Positions 43,827 through 51,812 of a stretch of 64,000 bases of DNA are shown here, one piece after another. Position 1 is the first letter of the stretch; the number at the start of each line of letters is the position of its first letter. Made by a program: the position numbers and the translations under genes. The notes beneath the pieces are model-generated. The model had not been told where the DNA came from, did no database searches, and saw only the letters and a program-made list of their open reading frames with translations. The DNA comes from UBA3478 sp036782715 (GTDB taxonomy: Bacteria > Bacteroidota > Bacteroidia > Flavobacteriales > Flavobacteriaceae): contig DAIPYN010000007.1 in NCBI GenBank assembly GCA_036782715.1, positions 8,911-72,910 of the forward strand. The letters run 5' to 3'.

Positions 43827-44642
43827 ATGGAACGTTTACCTAAATTTTTACTTCCTGGTGTAGTAGGTTTTTTCCTACTAATCATATTAATATCTAAATC
43901 CGCAGTAACTATCGGCCCAGGTAGGGCAGGAGTTTTATATAAAACTTTTGGTGGTGGTGTTGTAACAGACAAAGCACCTATGGGAGAAGGGTTTCATATT
44001 GTAGCTCCTTGGAATCGTGTATTTGTATACGAAGTTCGACAGCAAGAGCTCTTCGAGAAAATGAAGGTGCTTTCTTCAAATGGTCTTGAGATTCAAATCG
44101 ATGCTTCAGCCTGGTATCAACCGGTTTATTCCCAACTTGGTAAACTGCATCAAGAAAAAAGTGAGCAATATGTAAATCGTATCTTACTTCCAGCTATCAG
44201 ATCAGCAGCAAGATCGGTGGTGGGTAGATATACCCCAGAGCAACTATACTCCTCTAAAAGAGATGCGATTCAAGCCGAAATTTTTGAGGAAACAAGAATG
44301 ATCGTTGAAGATCAATATATTCAACTAAATGAAATTCTAGTTAGAGATGTAACGCTTCCTCCAACGATTCGTGAAGCAATTGAACGAAAATTGAAACAAG
44401 AACAGTCAGCTTTAGAATATGAGTTTAGATTAATTACTGCGGATAAAGAAGCACAAAGACAAATTATTGAGGCACAAGGTAAAGCGGATGCAAACAGAAT
44501 TTTAAGTGCTTCACTAACTGATAAAATTCTTCAGGATAAGGGCATTGAAGCTACACTTAAACTTGCAGAATCACCTAATGCAAAAGTGGTAGTTGTTGGT
44601 TCCGGAGAAAGTGGCTTACCAATTATTCTTGGTAATAATTAG
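43827..44642 (+). CDS. Prohibitin-family (SPFH/band 7) membrane protein
   Basis: A 271-residue prohibitin homologue. An N-terminal transmembrane helix (LLPGVVGFFLLIILISKSAV) is followed by the SPFH domain, which starts VTIGPGRAGVLYKTFGGGV, and an alpha-helical region (EAIERKLKQEQSALEYEFRL) predicted to form coiled coils. These proteins assemble large rings at the inner membrane and control proteases such as FtsH. It is 15 nt downstream of fabG, and the gap after it contains the his promoter. No protease gene is linked. Confidence 0.92.
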   Translation: MERLPKFLLPGVVGFFLLIILISKSAVTIGPGRAGVLYKTFGGGVVTDKAPMGEGFHIVAPWNRVFVYEVRQQELFEKMKVLSSNGLEIQIDASAWYQPVYSQLGKLHQEKSEQYVNRILLPAIRSAARSVVGRYTPEQLYSSKRDAIQAEIFEETRMIVEDQYIQLNEILVRDVTLPPTIREAIERKLKQEQSALEYEFRLITADKEAQRQIIEAQGKADANRILSASLTDKILQDKGIEATLKLAESPNAKVVVVGSGESGLPIILGNN

Positions 44643-44662
44643 TAACAAATAAAAAACAAGCT

Positions 44663-44670
44663 TATTTTTG
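44663..44670 (+). promoter_or_regulatory. -7 promoter element of the histidine operon
   Basis: TATTTTTG matches TAnnTTTG and ends 7 nt before the ATG of the his leader peptide, placing the transcription start next to it. There is no clear -33 TTG. Confidence 0.65.
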
Positions 44671-44677
44671 CGGCATA

Positions 44678-44731
44678 ATGAATAAGACCACACATCACCA
44701 TCATCTATTTTACTGCGCTCAGGCGAGATAG
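44678..44731 (+). CDS. hisL: Histidine operon leader peptide
   Basis: A 17-codon ORF encoding MNKTTHHHHLFYCAQAR, with four histidine codons in a row (CAT CAC CAT CAT) and a TAG stop. It lies between the operon promoter and hisG and is followed by a hairpin with a T-run. This is the textbook arrangement of a histidine attenuator: when charged histidyl-tRNA is scarce the ribosome stalls on the histidine run and the terminator cannot form. The family is known from proteobacteria and has been predicted in other phyla. Confidence 0.88.
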   Translation: MNKTTHHHHLFYCAQAR

Positions 44732-44756
44732 GTTTGGTATGTGAATACTTTATACG

Positions 44757-44790
44757 ATCCGTTTGAGCCTTGTGTTTAAGCGGATTTTTT
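44757..44790 (+). terminator. Attenuator hairpin before hisG
   Basis: ATCCGTTTGAG (44757-44767) pairs with TTTAAGCGGAT (44775-44785) across a 7 nt loop, with eight Watson-Crick pairs and three G-T wobbles, and is followed by a run of six T (44785-44790). It starts 25 nt after the leader stop and ends 13 nt before hisG. The GAGCCTTG part at its left arm and loop could partly pair with the CTCAGGCG segment in the end of the leader ORF, a possible antiterminator that needs folding to confirm. Confidence 0.82.
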
Positions 44791-44803
44791 ATTTAAATCA
44801 ATC

Positions 44804-45658
44804 ATGGAACGACTAAAAATTGCAATTCAAAAGAGCGGAAGACTTCACGACGATTCGATCAAATTATTGAAAGAAGCTGGGATTTCTATTAATAACGGCA
44901 AGGATCAATTAAAGGCTCCGGCAACTAACTTTGCCTTAGAAGTATACTATTTGCGCAATGGAGATATTCCCAAGTATCTCCAAGACGGCGTGGTAGACCT
45001 AGCGATCATTGGTGAGAATTTACTTATTGAAAAAGGTAATAATATTGAGAGCGTTGAAAGATTGAAATTTTCCAAATGTCGCGTTTGTATTGCTGTGCCA
45101 AAGGGTACAGAATATAAAGGACTTCAAGATCTCGAAAATAAGAGGATTGCCACTTCGTATCCGAATACACTTCGTTCTTTTCTAGATAGTAACAAGATCA
45201 ATGCTCATATACACGTTATTAATGGTAGTGTAGAGATCGCACCAAATATCGGATTGTCTGAAGCTATATGCGATATCGTGAGTAGTGGTAGCACTCTTTT
45301 CAAGAACAATCTTAAAGAGGTGGAGACCTTATTGAAAAGTGAAGCTGTCCTTGCAGTTTCTCCCAAACTAGATCAGTCCAATGAAACTTTTCAAGAACTC
45401 TTATTCAGATTAAGAGGGGTTTTGCGAGCTAGAGAGCATAAATATGTTTTAATGAATGTTCAAGAGGCCAATTTACAGGAGGTCTTATCCTTACTGCCAG
45501 GAATGAAAAGTCCTACTGTTTTGCCGCTCGCAGAGTCTGGATGGGTTTCGGTACACACCGTAATCGAAGAAAAGCGGTTTTGGCCGATGATTGAAAAGCT
45601 CAAAAATGCAGGAGCAGAAGGTATTTTGGTGAGTTCAATAGAAAAGATGTTTTTATAA
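44804..45658 (+). CDS. hisG: ATP phosphoribosyltransferase HisG, long form
   Basis: A 284-residue long-form HisG that starts histidine synthesis by joining ATP and PRPP. The catalytic core (IQKSGRLHDDSIKLLKEAG, LAIIGENLL, and the PRPP site in DIVSSGSTLFKNNLKEV) is followed by a C-terminal regulatory domain from about residue 210 (VLMNVQEANLQEVLSLLPG) that binds histidine for feedback inhibition. Since the regulatory domain is present, no HisZ partner is needed. It is the first structural gene after the attenuator, with 2 nt to the next ORF. Confidence 0.97.
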   Translation: MERLKIAIQKSGRLHDDSIKLLKEAGISINNGKDQLKAPATNFALEVYYLRNGDIPKYLQDGVVDLAIIGENLLIEKGNNIESVERLKFSKCRVCIAVPKGTEYKGLQDLENKRIATSYPNTLRSFLDSNKINAHIHVINGSVEIAPNIGLSEAICDIVSSGSTLFKNNLKEVETLLKSEAVLAVSPKLDQSNETFQELLFRLRGVLRAREHKYVLMNVQEANLQEVLSLLPGMKSPTVLPLAESGWVSVHTVIEEKRFWPMIEKLKNAGAEGILVSSIEKMFL

Positions 45659-45660
45659 CC

Positions 45661-48000
45661 ATGAAGACCTACAATAACCCTAGAAATGAACTGTGGGCAG
45701 AAATTATTAAACGTCCCACAGCCTCCTATGAAGATTTATATCCACTAATAAGCGAGATATTTAATGAAGTCAAACATCGTGGTGATGAAGCTTTATTGAA
45801 CTATACCGAAAACTTTGATAAGGTTAAATTAGATCAACTAATTATCAGTAAGGAAGAGGTTGATGAAGCAAAAGATTTAGTAGATCCCAAACTGAAACAG
45901 GCGATACAGAAAGCAAAACAGAATATAGAATCTTTTCACCAAGCGCAAAAGACCAAACCTATACGGGTTGAAACTATGCCTGGAGTAGTTTGCGAGCAAC
46001 TCAAAGTAGCTATTGAAAAGGTCGGAATTTATATTCCTGGTGGCTCTGCTCCGTTATTTTCTACGGTTCTTATGTTGGCTATTCCTGCAAAGATTGCAGG
46101 CTGTGAATCAATCACATTATGCACTCCGCCAAACCGATTCGGTAAGGTAGACCCTGCCATTCTTTACACTGCATCACTTTGCGGTGTGGATTCTCTATAT
46201 AAAGTCGGTGGAGCTCAAGCCATTGCTGCCTTAACGAATGGTACCCAATCTATTCCTGCGGTTGATAAGATTTTTGGTCCTGGAAACCAGTTCGTAACAG
46301 TAGCAAAACAATTCGCTACACAGCAGGGAGTAGCTATAGATATGCCTGCCGGTCCTAGTGAATTACTCGTATTTGCTGATGAAACTTGTGTACCTGAATT
46401 CGTAGCTGCAGATCTTTTAAGTCAAGCAGAGCACGGACCTGATAGTCAAGTGGTGTTGGTATTATCCAATTTATCAAAGCTAAAAAGGATAGAAGAAGAA
46501 ATTAAGATTCAACTGGCGAACCTACCAAGAAATGAGATTACCACTAAAGCACTAGAAAACAGTAGAGTTATTCTTTTTGATGATCGAGTAAAGGCAGCTG
46601 AATTTATTAATTCATACGCTCCAGAACATTACATTATTGCTAGTGAAAAACCAGAAGATATGGTTGCCTTGGTTAAAAACGCTGGTTCTGTATTTATAGG
46701 GAATTTCACTCCCGAAAGTGCTGGTGATTATGCATCAGGGACGAACCATACACTACCCACGAATGGATTTGCCCGACAGTATAGTGGAGTTAATTTAGAC
46801 AGTTATACTAAAGCTATAACCTTTCAGAAGGTGAGTTCTCAAGGGATACGTGACCTTGGGCCTGTAGTTGAACAAATGGCGAGTGCTGAACAATTGAGAG
46901 CCCACCAAAACGCAGTGACTCTTCGGCTTAAGCATCTTTTTAGTGAGGTTAATCAAGGTGCTGAAGGGTATGATATAGATGCAAATATCAGAAGACATCT
47001 ACGAAATTCTGAGGTATACTCATCAGCTAGAAGTGAGTTCTCAGATAGTGCGATCTCTAAAATTTGGCTAGATGCGAATGAAAACCCTTTTGATGGTAAG
47101 GCAACCAGATATCCTGATCCCTATCAATTGGTTTTAAAAACTCGTATAGCAGCGCTCTGGGGAATTCAAGAGAACACCCTCTTTATTGGAAATGGAAGCG
47201 ATGAGGTATTGGATTTGATCATGCAATTAGTAGTTGAACCAAAACAGCATAACGCATTGACTTTTAAACCTTCATATGGTATGTATAGTGTGTTAGCTGA
47301 CAAGAACGACGTGGAGCTAATCACTGTACCGCTTGATGATGAATTTGAATTAGATTGGAATTTATTTGAAGGTAAGATAGATGGAAGAACCCAACTCGTG
47401 TTCTTGTGTAATCCTAATAACCCTACAGGAGGACTACTCGATTCTAAAAAACTTCAAAGATTTATCAGAGAAACCAATGCATTAGTGGTCGTTGATGAAG
47501 CTTATATCGATTTTTCTAACGAGGAGAGTCTAGTGAGCATAGTCACCGAGCATCCAAATCTCATAGTGGTGCGCACCCTATCAAAAGCCTATGGCTTAGC
47601 AGGTGCACGACTAGGGGTTGCCGTTGCTCATCCAAAAATTATCCGCTGGCTCAATCGTATTAAGCCTCCTTATAATATCAGTAGTCCTAATCTAGAGTTA
47701 GCTCTAGACCGTCTTTCAAATTATTCAATGATTCAGAGTGAAATTGAAATTCTAAAGGATCAAAGAGCAATTCTAAATACCGCATTGAAGCAATGTAGCT
47801 GGGTAGCTAAGGTGTACGAGTCTGAAGCTAATTTTATATTATTTCAAGTCGACGATGCGTCAAAAAGATATCAAGATTTCGTTACTGCTGGTATTGTTGT
47901 AAGAAATCGAAGTTCGCAATATGGATGTCAAAATATGCTCCGTATTACAGTCGGTACCCCCGATGAAAACAAGCGTGTTATCAAATTATTGAATTCATGA
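45661..48000 (+). CDS. hisD-hisC: Fused histidinol dehydrogenase - histidinol-phosphate aminotransferase
   Basis: A 779-residue in-frame fusion of two enzymes normally encoded by adjacent genes. Residues 1 to about 427 are HisD, the NAD-dependent, zinc-containing last step, with EKVGIYIPGGSAPLFSTVL, FGPGNQFVTVAKQ, DMPAGPSELLV, SQAEHGPDSQ and the C-terminal ASGTNHTLPTNG. Residues about 438-779 are HisC, a PLP aminotransferase with LDANENPFDG, NPNNPTGG, DEAYIDF and the PLP lysine K642 in TLSKAYGLAGARLG. A linker of some 10 residues joins them. There is no stop, and no in-frame ATG where HisC would begin. All motifs of both halves are intact, so both should be active. Confidence 0.95.
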   Translation: MKTYNNPRNELWAEIIKRPTASYEDLYPLISEIFNEVKHRGDEALLNYTENFDKVKLDQLIISKEEVDEAKDLVDPKLKQAIQKAKQNIESFHQAQKTKPIRVETMPGVVCEQLKVAIEKVGIYIPGGSAPLFSTVLMLAIPAKIAGCESITLCTPPNRFGKVDPAILYTASLCGVDSLYKVGGAQAIAALTNGTQSIPAVDKIFGPGNQFVTVAKQFATQQGVAIDMPAGPSELLVFADETCVPEFVAADLLSQAEHGPDSQVVLVLSNLSKLKRIEEEIKIQLANLPRNEITTKALENSRVILFDDRVKAAEFINSYAPEHYIIASEKPEDMVALVKNAGSVFIGNFTPESAGDYASGTNHTLPTNGFARQYSGVNLDSYTKAITFQKVSSQGIRDLGPVVEQMASAEQLRAHQNAVTLRLKHLFSEVNQGAEGYDIDANIRRHLRNSEVYSSARSEFSDSAISKIWLDANENPFDGKATRYPDPYQLVLKTRIAALWGIQENTLFIGNGSDEVLDLIMQLVVEPKQHNALTFKPSYGMYSVLADKNDVELITVPLDDEFELDWNLFEGKIDGRTQLVFLCNPNNPTGGLLDSKKLQRFIRETNALVVVDEAYIDFSNEESLVSIVTEHPNLIVVRTLSKAYGLAGARLGVAVAHPKIIRWLNRIKPPYNISSPNLELALDRLSNYSMIQSEIEILKDQRAILNTALKQCSWVAKVYESEANFILFQVDDASKRYQDFVTAGIVVRNRSSQYGCQNMLRITVGTPDENKRVIKLLNS

Positions 48001-49127
48001 AGAAATACCTGTTTGTAGATCGTGATGGTACGATCATAAAAGAGCCAGCTGATTATCAAATCGATCACATCGATAAGCTAGTGTTTTTTCCTAATGTGAT
48101 TAGCTCCTTAAAATTAGCTCATAAGGTTTTAGGCTACCAATTAGTGCTAATAACCAATCAAGATGGACTAGGTACTGAATCTTTTCCTTCAGAAGATTTT
48201 TGGCCCGTTCAAAACCTAATGATTCGTACCCTTGAGTCTGAAGGAATTAGCTTTGAAAAAATAGCTGTTGATTCGAGTTTTCCTTCTGAAAATTCTCCGA
48301 ACAGAAAACCTAGGACAGGAATGCTTACAGATCTCATGTCTCAAGGTTTCGATCTTGAAAATAGCTTTGTCATTGGCGATCGATACACTGATGTAGAATT
48401 AGGGAAAAATCTAGGAATTAAATCATTTCTGTTTAATGCTAGCCAATCAGGTAAGGATGAATTGAATGAATCTCTTCAAGAATTAAATAAGCATGTTGCC
48501 TTAGAATGTGATGACTGGAATTCGATTACCGATTTCTTGAAGAAACTCGACCGCAAAATTACTCATCAGCGAAAAACTAAAGAAACTGATATTGAAATCA
48601 CGCTTAACCTAGAGGGAACTGGCGAATCTGAAATTCATACAGGGCTAGGATTTTTCGATCATATGTTAGAACAGATTGCTCGTCATGGACAGCTTGATTT
48701 ATTTGTGAAATGCAAAGGCGATTTATATATCGATGAACATCATACCATAGAAGACACCGGAATTGCTCTTGGGGAGGCTTTTGCTAAAGCACTGGGTAAT
48801 AAATTAGGAGTAGAACGATACGGTTACTGTCTCCCGATGGATGACGCACTAGCCCAAGCAGCTATTGATTTTGGCGGAAGAGCCTGGTTGATGTGGGATG
48901 CTAAATTTAAAAGAGAGAAAATTGGGGATATGCCTACTGAAATGTTTTTTCACTTCTTTAAGTCGTTTGCCGATGGTGCCAAAGCCAATTTAAATCTCAA
49001 AGCGAGCGGTTTTAATGAACATCATAAGATTGAAGGTCTCTTTAAAGCTTTTGCTAAAGCGATTAAAATGGCAAAGAAAAGAGATACAGAGCATTTGATT
49101 CTTCCAAGTACAAAAGGTAGTCTATGA
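47997..49127 (+). CDS. hisB: Bifunctional HisB: histidinol phosphatase / imidazoleglycerol-phosphate dehydratase
   Basis: A 376-residue two-domain HisB. The N-terminal HAD phosphatase (FVDRDGTIIKEP, TNQDG, KPRTGM, FVIGDRYTDVELG) dephosphorylates histidinol phosphate, and the C-terminal dehydratase (from about residue 185; GLGFFDHMLEQIARHG, DEHHTIEDTGIALGEA, FNEHHKIEGLFKAFAKA) converts imidazoleglycerol phosphate. It overlaps the fused hisD-hisC by 4 nt and hisH by 4 nt. With hisD-hisC just before it, two consecutive ORFs encode the last four steps of the pathway. Confidence 0.96.
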   Translation: MKKYLFVDRDGTIIKEPADYQIDHIDKLVFFPNVISSLKLAHKVLGYQLVLITNQDGLGTESFPSEDFWPVQNLMIRTLESEGISFEKIAVDSSFPSENSPNRKPRTGMLTDLMSQGFDLENSFVIGDRYTDVELGKNLGIKSFLFNASQSGKDELNESLQELNKHVALECDDWNSITDFLKKLDRKITHQRKTKETDIEITLNLEGTGESEIHTGLGFFDHMLEQIARHGQLDLFVKCKGDLYIDEHHTIEDTGIALGEAFAKALGNKLGVERYGYCLPMDDALAQAAIDFGGRAWLMWDAKFKREKIGDMPTEMFFHFFKSFADGAKANLNLKASGFNEHHKIEGLFKAFAKAIKMAKKRDTEHLILPSTKGSL

Positions 49128-49708
49128 AGCAAGTAGCAATCATCGATTATGGCGCAGGAAACGTTCAGAGTGTACGATTTGCTTTTGAACGCCTTGGGGT
49201 TAAAACCGTTGTAACCTCAGACTCATCTGAAATTCAAAGTGCAACACACGTTATTTTTCCAGGAGTAGGACATGCGAAGGCTGCTAAATCACATCTTATC
49301 GAAACAGGTTTAATAGATTTTATAAAAACATTAAACCAACCCGTCCTAGGTATCTGTTTAGGAATGCAACTGCTATGCAACCAAACCGAAGAAGGATCAA
49401 CAGAAGGTCTTCAAATTTTTGACACGAATGTTGCAAAATTTAATGTAAATCTTAAAGTTCCCGTAGTAGGGTGGGCACCAGTAAAACTTAACAATCACCC
49501 CTTATTTGAGCGTCTCGATAATGAACAGTTCTATTTTGTTCATTCCTATTACGCACAGGTAAGTGAACAAACGATTGCGCTTGCCGATTATGAGATTCCT
49601 TACAGCGCTGCACTGGCCAATAACAATTTCATAGGTGTGCAATTTCATCCTGAAAGAAGTGGTGAAGCTGGAGAACAATTACTTACCAACTTTCTTAAAC
49701 TATCATGA
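49124..49708 (+). CDS. hisH: Imidazole glycerol phosphate synthase glutaminase subunit HisH
   Basis: A 194-residue class I glutamine amidotransferase. The nucleophile cysteine is in GICLGMQLL, and the histidine and glutamate in QFHPERSGEAG complete the triad. It delivers ammonia to HisF, with which it forms imidazoleglycerol phosphate synthase. The gene overlaps hisB and hisA by 4 nt each, consistent with translational coupling. Confidence 0.96.
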   Translation: MKQVAIIDYGAGNVQSVRFAFERLGVKTVVTSDSSEIQSATHVIFPGVGHAKAAKSHLIETGLIDFIKTLNQPVLGICLGMQLLCNQTEEGSTEGLQIFDTNVAKFNVNLKVPVVGWAPVKLNNHPLFERLDNEQFYFVHSYYAQVSEQTIALADYEIPYSAALANNNFIGVQFHPERSGEAGEQLLTNFLKLS

Positions 49709-50439
49709 GTTTTTCAGTTATACCAGCTATCGATTTAATCGAGGGTAAATGTGTAAGACTTACCCAAGGTGATTTCACAACTAAGAAGGTCTATCACGAA
49801 GATCCGCTAGAAATAGCCAAATCCTTTGAAGCCCACGGAGTAGTAAAGCTTCATTTAGTCGACTTAGACGGTGCTAAAGCCGGAAGAATCATTAACTATA
49901 AGGTGATCGAAAAAATTGCCTCAAAAACGAATTTATCAATCGATTTTGGCGGTGGTTTAAAATCAGATGAAGATCTTAAAATAGCCTTCGATTCGGGAGC
50001 TAAACAAATTACGGGAGGTAGTATAGCAGTGAAAAACCCTTCGCAATTCGTTTCTTGGTTAAAAATATATGGTAATGAAAAGATCATTCTTGGTGCTGAT
50101 GCGAAAGACCGTAAAATTGCCATCTCGGGATGGTTAGAAGAGTCTGATCTTACGATCAATACCTTTATCGGTGATTACCTTAATAAGGGTATTAAACACG
50201 TAATTAGCACAGATATAGCTGTAGACGGTATGTTAACAGGACCTTCTGTAGAATTGTATAGTGAATTAATCAATGAATTCGGAAGCGATCTACACTTAAT
50301 TGCAAGTGGCGGTATCAAGGATTTATCAGATTTAGAACAATTAAAAGAAATAGGGTGTTCGGGTGCCATATTGGGCAAGGCTATTTATGAAAACCGAATT
50401 ACGCTTAAGGAACTCGAAAACTTCATTCTTAATGATTAG
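49705..50439 (+). CDS. hisA: ProFAR isomerase HisA
   Basis: A 244-residue TIM-barrel isomerase for the ProFAR to PRFAR step. The N-terminal IPAIDLIEGKCVRLTQGDF with the catalytic aspartate in AIDL, the phosphate-binding FGGGLKSDEDL and ASGGIKDLSDL, and the second catalytic aspartate in STDIAVDGMLTGPS are present. It overlaps hisH by 4 nt and its end overlaps hisF by 8 nt. Confidence 0.96.
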   Translation: MSFSVIPAIDLIEGKCVRLTQGDFTTKKVYHEDPLEIAKSFEAHGVVKLHLVDLDGAKAGRIINYKVIEKIASKTNLSIDFGGGLKSDEDLKIAFDSGAKQITGGSIAVKNPSQFVSWLKIYGNEKIILGADAKDRKIAISGWLEESDLTINTFIGDYLNKGIKHVISTDIAVDGMLTGPSVELYSELINEFGSDLHLIASGGIKDLSDLEQLKEIGCSGAILGKAIYENRITLKELENFILND

Positions 50440-51184
50440 TAAACGAATCATGCCCTGTTTAGACATCAAAGATGGTAGAACAGTCAAAGGAGTAAACTTT
50501 GTAGACCTGAAAGATGCCGGAGACCCAGTTGCTCTTGCCTCGTCTTACAGCAAGCGTGGAGCTGATGAGTTAGTTTTTCTAGATATTTCAGCAACCGAGG
50601 AAGGCAGAGGGGCTTTTGAACCCTTGATCTATGAAGTTGCTAAAACACTATCTATTCCTTTCACAGTGGGAGGGGGAATACGTTCAACAGATAAGGTGAG
50701 TAGCTTGCTTCAAAAGGGAGTAGATAAGGTGGCTATAAATAGTTCTGCTGTTAAACGTCCAGAGCTTGTTTCAGAAATAGCGAATAAATTTGGTTCTCAG
50801 TGCTTGGTCGTAGCTATTGATGCAAAGTTCATTGATGGCACTTGGAGAGTGCATACCGTCGGAGGTAAGCAATCTGAGGCTCTTGAATTGTTCTCATGGG
50901 CTGAAGAGGTTACTAATAGAGGTGCCGGTGAGCTTTTGTTTACCTCAATGGATCATGATGGAACTAAGGCTGGCTTCGCCATTGAGGCCTTAGCCGAATT
51001 ATCCTCTAGAGTAAACATTCCAATTATAGCATCAGGAGGAGCAGGAACTAAAGAACACTTTTCAGAAGTGTTTTTGAAATCAAACGTAGATGCCGCCTTA
51101 GCAGCGAGTGTTTTTCATTTTTCTGAAATTGAAATAGCTGATTTAAAAGATTACTTACGATCAAAAAACATACTTGTACGATGA
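50432..51184 (+). CDS. hisF: Imidazole glycerol phosphate synthase cyclase subunit HisF
   Basis: A 250-residue HisF TIM barrel. The start is ATG 50432, which gives the canonical N-terminus SKRIMPCLDIKDGRTVKGV; a longer reading to 50363 adds residues without homology. The catalytic aspartates lie in CLDIKDG and TSMDHDGTKAG, with the phosphate site VGGGIRSTDKV. It cyclises PRFAR to imidazoleglycerol phosphate and AICAR using ammonia from HisH. Confidence 0.96.
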   Translation: MISKRIMPCLDIKDGRTVKGVNFVDLKDAGDPVALASSYSKRGADELVFLDISATEEGRGAFEPLIYEVAKTLSIPFTVGGGIRSTDKVSSLLQKGVDKVAINSSAVKRPELVSEIANKFGSQCLVVAIDAKFIDGTWRVHTVGGKQSEALELFSWAEEVTNRGAGELLFTSMDHDGTKAGFAIEALAELSSRVNIPIIASGGAGTKEHFSEVFLKSNVDAALAASVFHFSEIEIADLKDYLRSKNILVR

Positions 51185-51783
51185 ATAACGAACCTGATTT
51201 TACTAAAAATGCAGACGGATTAGTACCCGCTGTAATTCAAGACGATCAAACGGGAAAAGTTTTGATGCAGGGTTACATGAATAAAGAGTCGTTTCAGAAA
51301 ACCCTAAACGATAAAGTGGTTTGGTTCTATTCGAGATCCAAGCAAAGACTATGGAAAAAAGGAGAAAAAAGCGGAAATGAGTTACAGGTATGTTCAGTCA
51401 AAATAGATTGTGATTTAGATAGTATTTTGATCAAGGTTAACCCACTAGGCCCGGTATGTCATACAGGCGCTGATACTTGTTTTAATGAAGTAAATACTAT
51501 TGGCTACGATTGGATTAAGTATCTTGAGTCGATCATTGAACAACGTCAAAAAAGTGGAGACTCCAAAAGCTACGTAGCTTCTCTTTTTGAAAAGGGTATC
51601 AATAAGATCGCTCAAAAGGTTGGAGAAGAGGCTGTTGAAGTAGTGATTGAGGCCAAAGATGATAACGAAGAATTGTTTTTAAACGAATCTGCAGATCTTT
51701 TATTTCACTATTTGATTCTTTTAAAGGCTAAAGGTTATAGTCTTGATGATGTACTTGAAATCTTGAAATCAAGAGAAAAATAG
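51181..51783 (+). CDS. hisIE: Bifunctional phosphoribosyl-AMP cyclohydrolase / phosphoribosyl-ATP pyrophosphatase HisIE
   Basis: A 200-residue fusion for steps two and three. The HisI part (residues 1 to about 105) has GYMNKESFQKT, WFYSRSKQRLWKKGEKSGN and zinc/magnesium residues in DCDLDSILIKV with GPVCHTGADTCF. The HisE part follows with KGINKIAQKVGEEAVEVVIEA and NESADLLFHYLILL. It is the last gene of the operon: 29 nt later a new -7 element and gene begin. All enzymatic steps from PRPP to histidine are thereby encoded in one cluster. Confidence 0.96.
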   Translation: MNNEPDFTKNADGLVPAVIQDDQTGKVLMQGYMNKESFQKTLNDKVVWFYSRSKQRLWKKGEKSGNELQVCSVKIDCDLDSILIKVNPLGPVCHTGADTCFNEVNTIGYDWIKYLESIIEQRQKSGDSKSYVASLFEKGINKIAQKVGEEAVEVVIEAKDDNEELFLNESADLLFHYLILLKAKGYSLDDVLEILKSREK

Positions 51784-51789
51784 GATCAC

Positions 51790-51797
51790 TAAATTTG
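51790..51797 (+). promoter_or_regulatory. -7 promoter element for the VWA-AAA module
   Basis: TAAATTTG matches TAnnTTTG and ends 15 nt before the ATG at 51813. The TTG inside it (51795) could be mistaken for a start codon. Confidence 0.6.
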
Positions 51798-51812
51798 TAC
51801 CTTTATAGGGCT

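Noticed and set aside
45661..48000. HisD-HisC fusion as a sequencing error
   Set aside because: The frame is continuous through a plausible linker, both domains are complete, and no stop or ATG is nearly present at the junction in the right frame; it remains to be checked in reads.
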